A stretch of DNA of 64,000 nt from Symbiodinium natans (taxonomy: Eukaryota > Sar > Dinophyceae > Suessiales > Symbiodiniaceae): assembly GCA_905221605.1 (NCBI GenBank), contig CAJNDS010002510.1:78501-142500 (forward strand). The letters run 5' to 3'. The notes below the pieces were generated by a model. The model saw only the letters and a list, made by a program, of their open reading frames with translations, searched no databases and was not told the DNA's origin. How positions within the stretch are numbered: the first letter of the stretch is position 1; every line of letters begins with the position of its first letter. Of this stretch, positions 31,001-39,719 are shown one piece after another. Position numbers and translations under genes: made by a program.

Positions 31001-34000
31001 CCCATCGGCTCCATTGCGAGCCCTGCCTACGACCTTGCGGGGCAGGCCTGCCACCGTAGGGTTTCGGGTGTTGGGAGGGTTTACGGTTTAGGGTTTAGGG
31101 TTCAGGGTTGCTCAAAGGGTAGTGTCATGGGCCCCTGAAGATGGTCCCTTACCTCCTCTAAAGGGGGGGGGCGCTTGATGTGTAGAAAAGGGTATAGAAG
31201 GGGCATAAGGGGGTCCCCTTTTGAGAGGCCCACACATGAAGCTACCCTGCGGGGTGCGGGTTCGGGTTCAGGGGCCTTGGTCTTCGGCTTCGGCTGCGGT
31301 GTTACTTCTAGCTCCCAAAGCCTTAAACCCTTAACCCTTAAAACCCTAAGCCCTAAACCCTACACCCTTAACCCTTAACCCTTAAAACCTTATACCCTAA
31401 ACCCCAAACCCTAAACCGGGGTTGTGGGGCTTTAAGGTTTGGTTTCAGGGCTTGGGGTTTGCTGTTTGAGGCTTTAGGGTTTCGGGTTGAGGGCTTAGGG
31501 GTTTAGGGTTCAGGGCTTGGGGTTTAAGGGTTTAAGGTTTAAGGTTTCGTGACTTATCCTGGATTTCAAGACCTGCCTGGCTCGGACTGAGCCCCAAAGC
31601 TCTACACCCCAAGCCTCACCTTCTGTGCTTATCAAGCCCAAGCCCCCCTAAAACACAAAGGCCTGGTTGTAGTTGAAAGCTGTTATAGGGTTTAGGGTTT
31701 AGGGTTTAGGGTGGCGCAGCGCCAACCGGCGAAAAGAGACACGCAAATGAGACCATTCTGCGCTGGACCTCTTGTCTCGGGTACCTTGAATATAGGGTTT
31801 AGGGCGTAGGATTTAGGCTTTAGGGTCCTTTAAGATGGGGCTTTGTATCTGAATAGGTATCCCCAAAGGGATCATCATGTGCAGAAGCTAACTGCCCACT
31901 TGCGTAGAATGGCTGACTCACGTGTGCCGGATTCGGTCCGTGGCCGTAGACCGTGCAGTTGCAGCGGCAGTCCTCGCTGTAGCAGGAGCCGAAGCCACCA
32001 GCATCACACTCCTGGCTGATTTTTGTGCTGCAGAACATGTGCATTCATCCGTGTAGCGGTGTAGCGCCTGCCCCAAATCCTAAACCCTATACCCTAAACC
32101 CTAAACCCTCAACCCTCAACCCTAAACCCTAAACCTTTCAGGCGCTGATCCTCACTCAATGTGCGGCGTGGTTCGGGCGCAGCGGTGTGACCTTCATCCT
32201 TAGCTGGCTGGCGGCCGCTGGCGCTCATCGCTTTGCCTACCCCTCGGCGACGCGGGGCTTCAGGCCTGCGGGTGCAGGGTTTAGGGTTTAGGGTTTAGGG
32301 TTTAGGGTTTAGGGTTTAGGGTGTAGGGTTGTTCATGGGCAGTGTGTTTCCTTCTTCTGAACGTGGGGGTTACATGCATGGAAGAATGCAGCTGCCCCAC
32401 CTCATTGTCGCTTAGGCCCTGAACCCTAAACCTTAAACCCTCAAGTAGGGTTCGGCAGCTTGGCCGTATTTCAAGCTCGTGATTGAGGCTTAGGACCCTT
32501 AGACAATTGGGGCCTTCGGGTATAGCCCCGAAGGCTCAACCCGAAAGCCCCATATCCCAACCCAAAAACAAACATCCTGCCCCTAAAAATTTTCCTTCCC
32601 CCTGGCCAGGATTGCCGTGACCGCTTTGCTCCCGAGATGCACTCAAGCATCGACATCGCTTGTAAAGGACTGCCCCTTAGTACAGTAGTACAGGAGCCTA
32701 TGTAGTCATGACGACTACATTGGTGACCGTAAAACTTTTCTACCCCAAATAGAATAGGATCCCTTAAAGGGACCCCCCCAAAAGGGTACCCCTGTTGTCG
32801 GACACCCCCCCGTATTGGGCATGTCTGTCAACAAGCTCAGCATCCGTGGAGAAGCCGAGGTTCGTCCTGTGCCTTGCTGGAGGAGCTCGGTACTACGCCA
32901 CCACTGCGTTCCTTGGGCCTTCATGGCATCTCGGGGTCATGATCGCCTAGGGCCTAGGGTTCACTGTAACCCAGACCTGTAGTCTAAAGGTAGTTCTACG
33001 GTTTCTTCATATGGTCCCTGGCCTCCTTAAAAGGGTTCTGGAGTTAGGGTTTATAAGGTATCTAAGGGGTAGAAAAGGGGTCCCCCCTTTTAAGGGCCCT
33101 TAAATGCCCCGAAAACTCGAAAGCCCTCAAGCCCAAACCCCTAAGCCCTAAAACTCAAAGCTGATTCCACGTAAAGCCCAGGCTTAGTATCCTTGCTTCA
33201 CCTGGGGATGCCGCTCATGAGTCTGCCCTCAATAAAACCACCTTTGACCAAAGAATCCTTGAAAGCCACTAAACCCCGGGCCAAACCCCAAACCCTTAAA
33301 GCCCTAAGCCTCTAAACCCCAAATCCCCCAATCCCGTGGTCCACTAACCTCCTCAACCCCGAATCCCTTAAATCCTTGAGCCCTAAACCCTAAACCCTAA
33401 ACCCTAAACCCTAAACCCTAAACCTTAAACCCTAAACCCTAAACCCTAAACCCTAAACCCTAAACCCTAAACCCTAAACCCTAAACCCTGTGATGGCTGT
33501 GTCTGCTACTTCTTGGAGGGCGCCTTCTGCGTGGGGCGCAATAGTCGACGAGGATGGGGACACGCCCAGCGGTGGCAGCATTGCTGGTGGAGGAGAGGAC
33601 AACAACATGGCCGTGGAGGAGGACACTGGGTTGAAGTTCGTGCCTGGGCTGCTGGAGGCCATGTGATTGGGATGGAACTGAGGGATGAAGAGGTGGTGGA
33701 GTGAAGTGAGTGGTTGGGCCCTGTGGTTGAGCACGAGAAGAACGGAGGATGTGCGTGGTGGTCCTGAGTGTTGGTCCTGAGCGTGGTGAGGGGGTGGGGG
33801 TGGAACTGGGGAGAAGGAGGTGGATAGAAAAGTTTCACTGCCGACCGGACAGCACTCATGCTGCTCTCAGTATTCCGGTTAAAAAAAAACCTACACCCTA
33901 AACCCTAAACCCTAAGCCCTAAGCCCTAAGCCCTAAACCCTAAACCCTAAACCCTAAACCCTAAACCCCAAACCCCAAACCCTAAACCCTAAACCCTAAG

Positions 34001-37000
34001 CCCTCCCCCCTTGAACTTCCGTCTCAAGCCAAGGTTCATGGGCATGAAGTTCGTCCCGCCGGGAGGAGAGCCGCAGAACTACCACCGCGTCAGCTGCATC
34101 AGCATGATGCCCGACATGCGCCCTGGTCTAGGGTTTAGGGTTTAGGGTTTGGGGCTAGGGTTTAGGGTTTGGGGTTTGGGGTTTAGGGTTTAGGGTTTAG
34201 GCCCTTGGCTGTGAATATCAGGGTGTGTCTTTGGATGTTCCCCCTTATGCTTAGACTCCTTCATAGGGATTATCGTAAGGGGGGTCCTGTGATCCCTATT
34301 ACGGACTGTTAGTATAAGGGGGAACATCCCAAGGTGTGTTGGTTTAGGTCTTTATTTTGTGGTTTAGGGCTTGAACCCTAAACCCCAAACCCTAAACCTT
34401 TATCCCTAAACCCTAAACCCTATTTCAGGTATGAGGAAACCGAGAAGCGCCTGGAGGCTGGCGACACCATAGTCACTTGGCCGGCGCCTTTCGACTTTCG
34501 TCTAGGGTTGAGGGTTTTGGGTTTAAGGTTTATAGAAATTGTGCAGGGTTTGGGTTTCGACAAAGTTTTCAACGAACCGTTTTCAACGAACCGTTTCCAA
34601 AAAAACGTTTTCAACGAAAGGTTTCAACGATCTTTCAATGGTTTTTTTCAACGAAAGTTTGCTACAGGCAATTTTCAATGAACATTTTTTTGACGACAGT
34701 TTCCCTTCTACTGCCCTTTTAGACCTTATTCTTTCACCATCAGTGAATCCCATGGGCTGGGTGTGAAACGAAACATGGCCGGATGTGAGAAGATTTCGTA
34801 GCCCAGAAGCGTTTTGAACGAACGTTTCGAACGACAGTTTCGAACGACATGTTTCGACCGACACTGTTGACATTTTGACCAAGGGCTTTTGCTTGGGAGT
34901 TCGAGGCTTGTCAGCTGTTTTAGACAACTTGGGAAACTCAGAATGAGACCACATACAATTTCTGTCTCTTTTGTCTCGAGGGTTTCGGGTTTAGGGTTAG
35001 GGTTTAGGGTTTAGGGCGTAACCCTAAAGCCTCAAAGCCTTTAAAAGCGACAGAGCCCAAAGAGCCCCAAGTCCTGTAAGAAAAGCCTCTACGTGAATCA
35101 AATCCCTCAACAAAAAAGATGAAGGATGAAAGAAACAAAGAAAGAAGGACAAAACCCTAAACCCTAGAAACCCGAAACCCTAAACGCCCCTAAACGCCCC
35201 TAAACGCCCCTAAACGCCCCTAAACGCCCCTAAACGCCCCTAAACGCCCCTAAACGCCCCTAAACGCCCCTAAACGCCCTAAACGCCCTAAACCCCCCCC
35301 CCCCCCCGAAAGCCGCACATTATTGCCCGAGGTGATGCACAGCGAGGTGAGCACCCCAGCAAGGGACGGGTCTCCTGTGGACCGCTACCAGGAGCTGTTT
35401 CCTTGAGCTTTAGGGCTTTAGGGCTTGTGGGCCTGGGTGTATAGGGTTTATAGTTTATAGGCTTTATACAGGCTTTATAGGGTTTACAGGGCTTGTAGGG
35501 CTTATAGGGTTTATAGAGTATATAGGGTATGTAGGATTTATAGGGTTTATAGGGATTTATAGGGTTTATGGGGATTTACAGGGTTTAGAGGGTTGATAGG
35601 GTTTGGAGGGTTTGCAGGGTTTAGAGGGTTTGGAGGGGTTATAGTGTTTTCAGGGTTTGTAAAGGGTTTACAGGGTTCACAGGGAAGTTTAGAGGGCTTT
35701 TTGACGGTTTTTAGAGGCTTCTAGAGGGCTTTCAGAGGGTTTCGCATGGTTTTAGAAGGTTTAGAGGGTTTATAGGGTTTATAGGGTTTCGAGGGTTTTT
35801 AGAGGGTTTCTTGTAGGGGTCTAAGAGGGTTTCAAGAGGGTTTATCTAGGGTTTGTAGGGTTTCTCGTCACTCCAGGAGCTGCTTCAGAAGCACTACGCA
35901 AAGACTGGGATCCCGGCCCTGGTCGTGCTTTGCTTCTCCATGGATAGCAGGCCCTACTACGCCCAAGCTAGGGCTTGGGCTTTAGGGTTTCTGTGGTTTA
36001 GGGTCTAGGGTTTAGGGTTTGGGGTTTAGGGTTTAGGGTTTAGGGTTTAGGGAATCAGAGGCGTGCTTGCCTTGAATGAAGCTGAAGCTACTCGCCTCCC
36101 CCTCTTCCCTCATAAGGGGCGATGTCCTGGAAAGCCCGAAACCCTAAACCCTAAACCCTGAACCCTAAACCCTAAACCCTAAACCCTAAACCCTAAACCC
36201 TAAACCCTAACCCTAAACCCTAAACCCTAAGCCCTAAACCCTAAATCCTAAACCCTAAACCCTAAACCGTAAACCCTAAACCCTAAACCCTAAACCCTAA
36301 ACCCTAAGCCCTAAACCCTAAACCCTAAACCCTAAACCCTAAACCCTAAACCCTAAACCCTAAACCCTAAACCCTAAACCCTAAACCCTAAGCAGCCCGC
36401 AAGTCCCAGCAGGTCTTGGTACCACCTTGTGACGAAGGATGGCTCCGTGATGAGCTACGCCAAGAACCACCCGGTGCCGGTCATTGAAAGCGGCCTCGTT
36501 CCAGGCTCGCGCGCGCCTTTATTTAGGGTTTAGGGTTCAGGGTTTAGGGTTTAGGGTTTAGGGTTTTAGGGTTTAGGGTTTAGGCGGGGGGAGGGGAGAA
36601 GGGGTATTGGGGGGGGTCTGGGGTCCCTGCCGCGTACTCCCCGGATCGAAAAGCCACTCGCGACATGCAGCGAGACAGGGAGGGGGGTGGGGGTCACTTT
36701 GAAGACGGTTTGGTATACCAGTAGGGCCCGCCCCTTGCTCTATTAACTGTAGTTAAGGGAGTAAGAACCTACATAACAGGACTTCTGATCAGTTTGGGCC
36801 CTTAAAACCGTACTTATAACTTTGGAGGGCCCTACTTGGAGCAGGGAGCCTGCAGTGCCATGGGGCTGCTTTCAAGACTGCACGGTTTAGGGTTTAGGGT
36901 TTAGGGTTTAAGGTTTAGGGTTTAGGGTGTGGCAACGTTCTTCGCGTGCGTCGTGGGCCCTATACATGGGCTTTCACGGGCCCACTCCTACGCGCGCGTC

Positions 37001-38555
37001 GCGTGGCGGTACACCCACCCCAAACCACCCGGCATATAGCATTGCAGGGTTTCGGCCCCAGAGTCTGGTTGGTGCTCTTATCCGCAGTGGGCCTGTTCCA
37101 CTGCAGCCGTGCGGCTGTCTTAAAGCGTCCCTCGTTCAGTTCAGACAGCAACGGTGGATGTTGGCATGGGGGGCTGGCAGCCCCGGCTTGACCTCCAGGT
37201 GAGTAAAGGCCGGGTGAGAGCCGGCCCCGCTCAGGGCTGGCCCGCAGCCGGAAAACGGGGCTGCCAAACCTGCACCTTCGGGAGTTAAACTGGTTTTTCG
37301 GGAGGGGGCGCCGGCAAAGTCTTTAAGTTCGTCTCGGTGGGACCGGCTGACGACCCCTTTGTGTGATGGGGCCGGGGCGTGGAGCATCCTGGCGGGACGT
37401 CCATGCAGAAGTGCGTGGGCTGGCTTAGAGCCGAAAAACCCAGCGGAGCGCCTTTTTCGGCCAGGACCAGCCAACCCCGAGACCCTCATACAGCTAGGAG
37501 AGCAGTCACGAAAACCGTGTTGCGTGACATGCAAGGGTTGTGGCACCGTGCTCTATGAGCTGCCCCAGAACAAGCAAAAGGCTTGAAGAGGCAACAGTGC
37601 CGTGGTGCAGCAAGAGCCGTAGCAAGCTCAGCCAGACAATCCTTCTCTAACCCCCAGGGGGGGGCGGAACGTGCTGGGGTCCCCAGAGACTGGGGGCTGG
37701 AAGGGGGGGGGGGGGGGGGGGGGGGGGGGGGTGGTGGCGCCGGCACGGGTGCTTGGGTTTAGGGTCACTCAAAGGCTCGACCGCCTGGCGCGCACGGCTG
37801 TGTGGTTATCTCAGGTCGCTCGCTGAGCGCTCGGACGGCTTCGGGCTCTCACGTGGTGGTAGCGAGCCCTCAGCCGGACTTTAGGGTTTAGGGCTTAGGG
37901 CCCCCATGTGAGGGAACCTAGGGCGCTTAGGGTTATTATATGGTCAGCTCTCAACATATTGGTGCCTTTTATGGCACCCTAAATAATCGGGGTCGCCGTA
38001 TAGCAAGGACCTTTACAGGGACCATAGCTTAAAGAAATGATATAGAGGACCCATTTAAGTCTATGCGGGGCTCGTATCCCTTAATGAGCAGGTGACAGCC
38101 CGCCGACGGTTGCAAAGTCCATCAAGATCGGCAATGCCTCGGGGACGATCTCCGCGACGGGAACCATTTGCTTTGACACAGACTTCCCTTGGCTCACCCG
38201 CTCCGTGAGCGCGGCCGACATACTGCTGGAGAGCAGCGCAACTTGGAGCAATATAGGCCGGCAGCACCTGCACGGGCACCAGTACGCGGCTCTGGAAAAT
38301 GGTCAGACGTTAGTCAAGTGCACTTACATGGGCTACAGTGGAGCCATCAATCCTTATGGGTCCATCATCACCCAGCTGCCTCAGACCAGGGACAATGTCG
38401 TGTCCTTCATGGTGCCTCGCTTTGCAAAGCCGCTGGTTCTGCCAACGCTGTACACGGTCTTTGATGTCGTCATGGGCATCTCGGCAATTGCCTGGCTCGT
38501 CTTGGCGCTGTCGCCGCAAGTGAGTAGCCGCTTTCTGGGCGATGGCCATCTGTAA
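28005..38555 (+). CDS. membrane carbon-nitrogen hydrolase, apolipoprotein N-acyltransferase (Lnt)-like, >=13 exons
   Basis: Phase-consistent exons from 30113: 30113-30198, 30485-30636, 30966-31045, 32142-32271, 32883-32935, 34029-34117, 34429-34471, 35332-35391, 35877-35950, 36413-36504, 38092-38555. Exons at 28005, 28412, 28790 and 29851 probably precede them. The first part has several membrane segments (WLFLVGLVGVGVALGL, SGVTFILSWLAAAGA). The rest matches the nitrilase fold as arranged in bacterial Lnt: RVSCISMMPD, EETEKRLEAGDTI, SEVSTPARDG, YAKNHPVPVIESGLVPGD, GTICFDTDFPWL, then ENGQTLVKCTYMGYSG. Catalytic residues by family: Glu at 35344-35346, Lys at 36472-36474, Cys at 38169-38171. A hydrophobic segment (LYTVFDVVMGISAIAWLVL) precedes the stop, as the last helix of Lnt does. 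It would act at a membrane on an acyl or amide substrate. Bacterial Lnt acylates lipoproteins; the eukaryotic substrate is unknown. Confidence 0.75.
28412..28491 (+). CDS. candidate Lnt-like gene exon
   Basis: It follows an AG at 28410-28411 and reads PRDLMIVYGLAVLTRLF then TNLEAARYFG. It joins 28005-28056 in phase 2, and with a GC donor at 28492 it joins 28790 (NGNFFRVLLCKTYIASL) in phase 1. Confidence 0.5.
28790..28875 (+). CDS. candidate Lnt-like gene exon
   Basis: It follows CTCACAG and reads NGNFFRVLLCKTYIASL then KNLRFPCILL before an A-rich stretch. The end is uncertain, with GT candidates near 28896 and 28905. Confidence 0.4.
29851..29922 (+). CDS. candidate Lnt-like gene exon
   Basis: It follows TTTGCAG and has donor GTTGAG. 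It joins the exon at 30113 in phase 0, giving LLHDKCAVLAECLEPLW. A second frame is also open here. Confidence 0.45.
30113..30198 (+). CDS. Lnt-like gene exon, membrane segment
   Basis: It follows GCCCCCAG and encodes ECLEPLWLFLVGLVGVG...LGLSTW with donor GG^GTACCT. Joining at phase 2 to 30485 gives STWGICVLLQIPLSLAYL, a second hydrophobic stretch. Confidence 0.65.
30485..30636 (+). CDS. Lnt-like gene exon, membrane segments
   Basis: It follows TTCTCAG. It encodes LLQIPLSLAYLTHRWL and DSWIVTLAFPCVNTALRL, resembling the PLAYLLDR...TLVFPLAWVALEYL region of bacterial Lnt. The proposed end uses a GC donor at 30637, which restores phase with 30966. Confidence 0.6.
30861..30956. mobile_element. palindromic MITE-like element in Lnt-like intron
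   Basis: The left end GTTGGTCATGAGGGAGTTGG and the right end CTCCCTCATTCCCTGCTAACCAAC form an imperfect inverted repeat. It ends 9 bases before the exon at 30966, so the element supplies or borders the acceptor region. Confidence 0.75.
30966..31045 (+). CDS. Lnt-like gene exon
   Basis: It encodes WVLSFFFLPIGSIASPAYD then LAGQ and ends CAG^GCCTGC (GC donor). The next exon begins ALILTQCAAWFG in phase 0. The pair matches the FGSWGSIAYTQ...QLASVTGIWG segment of Lnt. Confidence 0.6.
31922..32027 (-). CDS. candidate antisense cysteine-rich exon
   Basis: On the reverse strand, CTGCAG precedes an open 106-nt segment ending in an excellent donor, CAC^GTGAGT. It encodes a cysteine-dense peptide (QECDAGGFGSCYSEDCRC, then NCTVYGHGPNPAH). 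It lies inside an intron of the + strand Lnt-like gene. No partner exons were identified, so it may be a nested gene or chance. Confidence 0.35.
32142..32271 (+). CDS. Lnt-like gene exon, membrane segment
   Basis: It follows CCTTTCAG and ends GCGG^GTGCAG. It encodes QCAAWFGRSGVTFILSW and LAAAGAHRF, aligning with QLASVTGIWGITFLL of Lnt. CCCTAAA units lie directly before it and TTTAGGG units directly after. Confidence 0.75.
32883..32935 (+). CDS. Lnt-like gene exon
   Basis: It follows GCTGGAG. It joins 32142-32271 in phase 1 to give FRPAGARYYATTAFLGPSW. Donor GTCATG at 32936 gives phase 0. Confidence 0.55.
33379..33488. repeat. CCCTAAA array
   Basis: Sixteen heptamers, nearly perfect, inside an intron of the Lnt-like gene. 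Confidence 0.97.
33493..33666 (+). CDS. 57-codon open frame with ATG, uncertain
   Basis: It begins MAVSATSWRAPSAWG about 8 bases after a CCCTAAA array and ends LKFVPGLLEAM-stop. It is acidic in the middle (IVDEDGDTPSGGS). It sits in a Lnt-like intron, and no frame join to that gene is apparent. Overlapping frames are also open, so the coding call is weak. Confidence 0.3.
   Translation: MAVSATSWRAPSAWGAIVDEDGDTPSGGSIAGGGEDNNMAVEEDTGLKFVPGLLEAM
34029..34117 (+). CDS. Lnt-like gene exon, first strand of the hydrolase domain
   Basis: It follows GTCTCAAG. It encodes PRFMGMKFVPPGGEP and NYHRVSCISMMPD, the first beta strand of the nitrilase fold. The donor is uncertain: a GC at 34118 preserves phase, while GT at 34126 would not. 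Confidence 0.6.
34230..34333. mobile_element. palindromic MITE-like element, family 1
   Basis: The left end TTGGATGTTCCCCCTTATGC and the right end AGTATAAGGGGGAACATCC are inverted repeats. The centre has CCTTCATAGGGATTATCG. Same family as 48881-48983 and 15289-15459. No coding frame. Confidence 0.9.
34429..34471 (+). CDS. Lnt-like gene exon
   Basis: It follows TTTCAG and encodes YEETEKRLEAGDTI, with donor GTCACT. It corresponds to the helix and strand just before the catalytic glutamate in nitrilase-family proteins. Phase 0 with the next exon gives DTIVMHSEVS. Confidence 0.65.
34526..34965 (-). mobile_element. dispersed element, copy 2 (inverted relative to copy 1)
   Basis: Ends match 23620-24140 in reverse orientation. 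The internal region is a run of TTTTCAACGAA/GTTTCGAACGACA repeats in place of copy 1's CCCAAAGCCC repeats. No protein of its own is recognisable, so it would be non-autonomous. Confidence 0.75.
35185..35292. repeat. 10-bp tandem repeat CCTAAACGCC
   Basis: Ten to eleven copies of TAAACGCCCC, a variant of the telomere heptamer with three extra bases, ending in a poly-C run at 35293-35307. It lies 24 bases before the exon at 35332. Confidence 0.97.
35332..35391 (+). CDS. Lnt-like gene exon with catalytic glutamate
   Basis: It follows TTGCCCGAG and encodes VMHSEVSTPARDGSPVDRYQ. The Glu in SEVS (codon 35344-35346) aligns with the catalytic Glu of the WSE/WPE motif in nitrilase-family enzymes. The Trp of that motif is absent if this splice is used. 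It ends TACCAG, followed by intron sequence GAGCTG. Confidence 0.7.
35392..35876 (+). other. GA-AG intron bounded by 10-bp direct repeat
   Basis: Exon alignment places the intron from GAGCTG at 35392 to CTCCAG at 35876. CCAGGAGCTG occurs at 35388-35397 and 35873-35882, so the intron is flanked by a direct repeat. The interior is a degenerate GGGTTTATAG-type repeat from 35410 to 35865. Confidence 0.65.
35405..35865. repeat. degenerate GGGTTTATAG/GGGTTTAGA repeat
   Basis: Roughly 40 imperfect 10- to 13-bp units, a telomere-like motif with inserted ATA or AGA. It fills the GA-AG intron of the Lnt-like gene almost completely. Confidence 0.93.
35877..35950 (+). CDS. Lnt-like gene exon
   Basis: It encodes ELLQKHYAKTGIPALVVL then CFSMDS, with GC donor AGCAG^GCCCTA. 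It joins the preceding exon as RYQELLQKHY and the following one as MDSRSWYHLVTKDG, both in phase. Confidence 0.7.
36133..36392. repeat. CCCTAAA array
   Basis: About 37 heptamers with a few CCCTAAG and CCGTAAA variants, ending about 20 bases before the acceptor of the exon at 36413. Confidence 0.98.
36413..36504 (+). CDS. Lnt-like gene exon with catalytic lysine
   Basis: It encodes WYHLVTKDGSVMSYAKNHP then VPVIESGLVP. The Lys in YAKNHPVP (36472-36474) matches the YxKxHLVPFGE lysine of Lnt. GC donor CCAG^GCTCGC joins 38092 in phase 1 to give GLVPGDSPPTVAK, a strong confirmation of both ends. Confidence 0.8.
36719..36838. mobile_element. palindromic MITE-like element, family 2
   Basis: It opens AGTAGGGCCC and closes GGGCCCTACTTGG, with TAACTGTAGTTAAGGGAG and GGGCCCTTA inside, as in 16788-16880. 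Confidence 0.85.
37704..37731. repeat. poly-G run
   Basis: About 28 consecutive G residues, interrupted first by a T at 37732. The length may be an assembly estimate. Confidence 0.95.
38092..38555 (+). CDS. Lnt-like gene last exon with catalytic cysteine
   Basis: It follows ATGAGCAG. It encodes IKIGNASGTISATG, GTICFDTDFPWLTRSV, ADILLESSATWSNIG, YAALENGQTLVKCTYMG and YSGAINPYGSII, matching the core of Lnt/nitrilase proteins. The nucleophile Cys codon is 38169-38171. A terminal membrane helix is followed by stop TAA at 38553-38555. A canonical donor GTGAGT at 38520 could instead end the exon after SPQ, in which case more exons follow. Confidence 0.85.
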
Positions 38556-38651
38556 AGGGCAGTTGCTATCCCCCGGGCAAAGCCTGTAGAGTTCCCATGA
38601 TAGCTCGCCGGAAGCTTTGATACACTACGTCCTAAACCTTGATGCGTATCT

Positions 38652-38775
38652 ACCCTAAACCCTAAACCCTAAACCCTAAACCCTAAACCCTAAACCCTAA
38701 ACCCTAAACCCTAAACCCTAAACCCTAAACCCTAAACCCTAAACCCTAAACCCTAAACCCTAAACCCCAAACCCC
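38652..38775. repeat. CCCTAAA array
   Basis: Seventeen to eighteen heptamers, perfect until CCCCAAA variants at the end, about 100 bases after the stop of the Lnt-like gene. Confidence 0.98.
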
Positions 38776-39719
38776 AAACCCTCAGCTCTGAAGCCCCCAC
38801 CCCTGAACCCAAAACCCCCCTGCAGATCGCAACTTTTGGAAACATGCGAAGGTTGCAGCCTCTGTGAAAGCAGTACAAAAGATCGACATTTGGCTCTTTC
38901 CAGGTTCCACGTTTCCCAGGAACGCCCACAGGAACGCCCACGTCCTAAATCTCTACATCTCGAGTTGCTGAACCTCTTAGACCCCGAGTCACCAAATCCT
39001 CAACCCCGGACAGAATCGCAACCTCAAGCTCCAAAAGAAGCCGTAACCCTAACGCCTCCAAACCACAACGGTGAAATTCCCAAACCCCAAAACCCACTTC
39101 CCTAGAAAACCCTGAAACCTGTTCTGCGAAACCCCTAGTCCCTAACCCCCGCTTCCCCAACCCAACAACCCTAAGCTCAGACCCGCTAGCTCCCTAAGCC
39201 CCAAAACCAGCCCAAAGCCCCCGAAACCCTAACACCCCAAACTGAAAACCCCACCTCCCAAAACCGACACCCCAACTACTCCCCAAACGCGGTACCAAGG
39301 GCGTAGGGCTTTTTGGAACTACCTACTTGAAAATGGGCCCAGAGCTAGTTGCTAGGTTTGTTTTCCAGTGTTGAGGGTCTGGGTTGAGGTTGTCTAGGGT
39401 TTAGGGCAAAACCGAACTTCAGGTTATTTTTGTTTGGGGGTTTGGAATTTGTTTAGCTCTACGCCTCCCTAAGCTACGCCGAACCTTCTGTTTATTCTGA
39501 GTGGGGTTTCGGGTTTAGGGTTCACTGCCCACACACGAACTTAAAGCTACCAAACCCGAACCCAATGGTGTCCTTCTGAGGTCACCCGCCATGGCGCTTC
39601 TGTCCTCCTGCACGTCCACGGCCACTTGGCAGGTCGATGAACGCCACGACGAGGGTGGAGAGTGGAGGATTTTTCCCCAAACAGGAACCGTTTGGGGTCC
39701 TCTCCTCAGAAAGAAAAAG
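38776..39719. other. spacer, C-rich with decayed telomere-like motifs
   Basis: Pyrimidine-rich on the + strand with scattered ACCCCAAAC motifs. A 65-codon frame at 39591-39788 begins MALLSSCTSTATWQVD with an ATG but runs into the minisatellite. No confident exon. Confidence 0.5.

Larger units (their letters stand above)
36505..38091 (+). other. 1.6-kb GC-AG intron with nested material
   Basis: It contains TTTAGGG tracts (36523-36590, 36882-36927), a family-2 MITE, a ~600-bp GC-rich segment (37155-37740) and a poly-G run. The + frame at 37359-37586 ends with a CCxxCxxC cluster (CCVTCKGCGTVLYELP), which could be a fragment of a mobile-element protein. Several overlapping frames are open there, so no gene is called. 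Confidence 0.6.
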
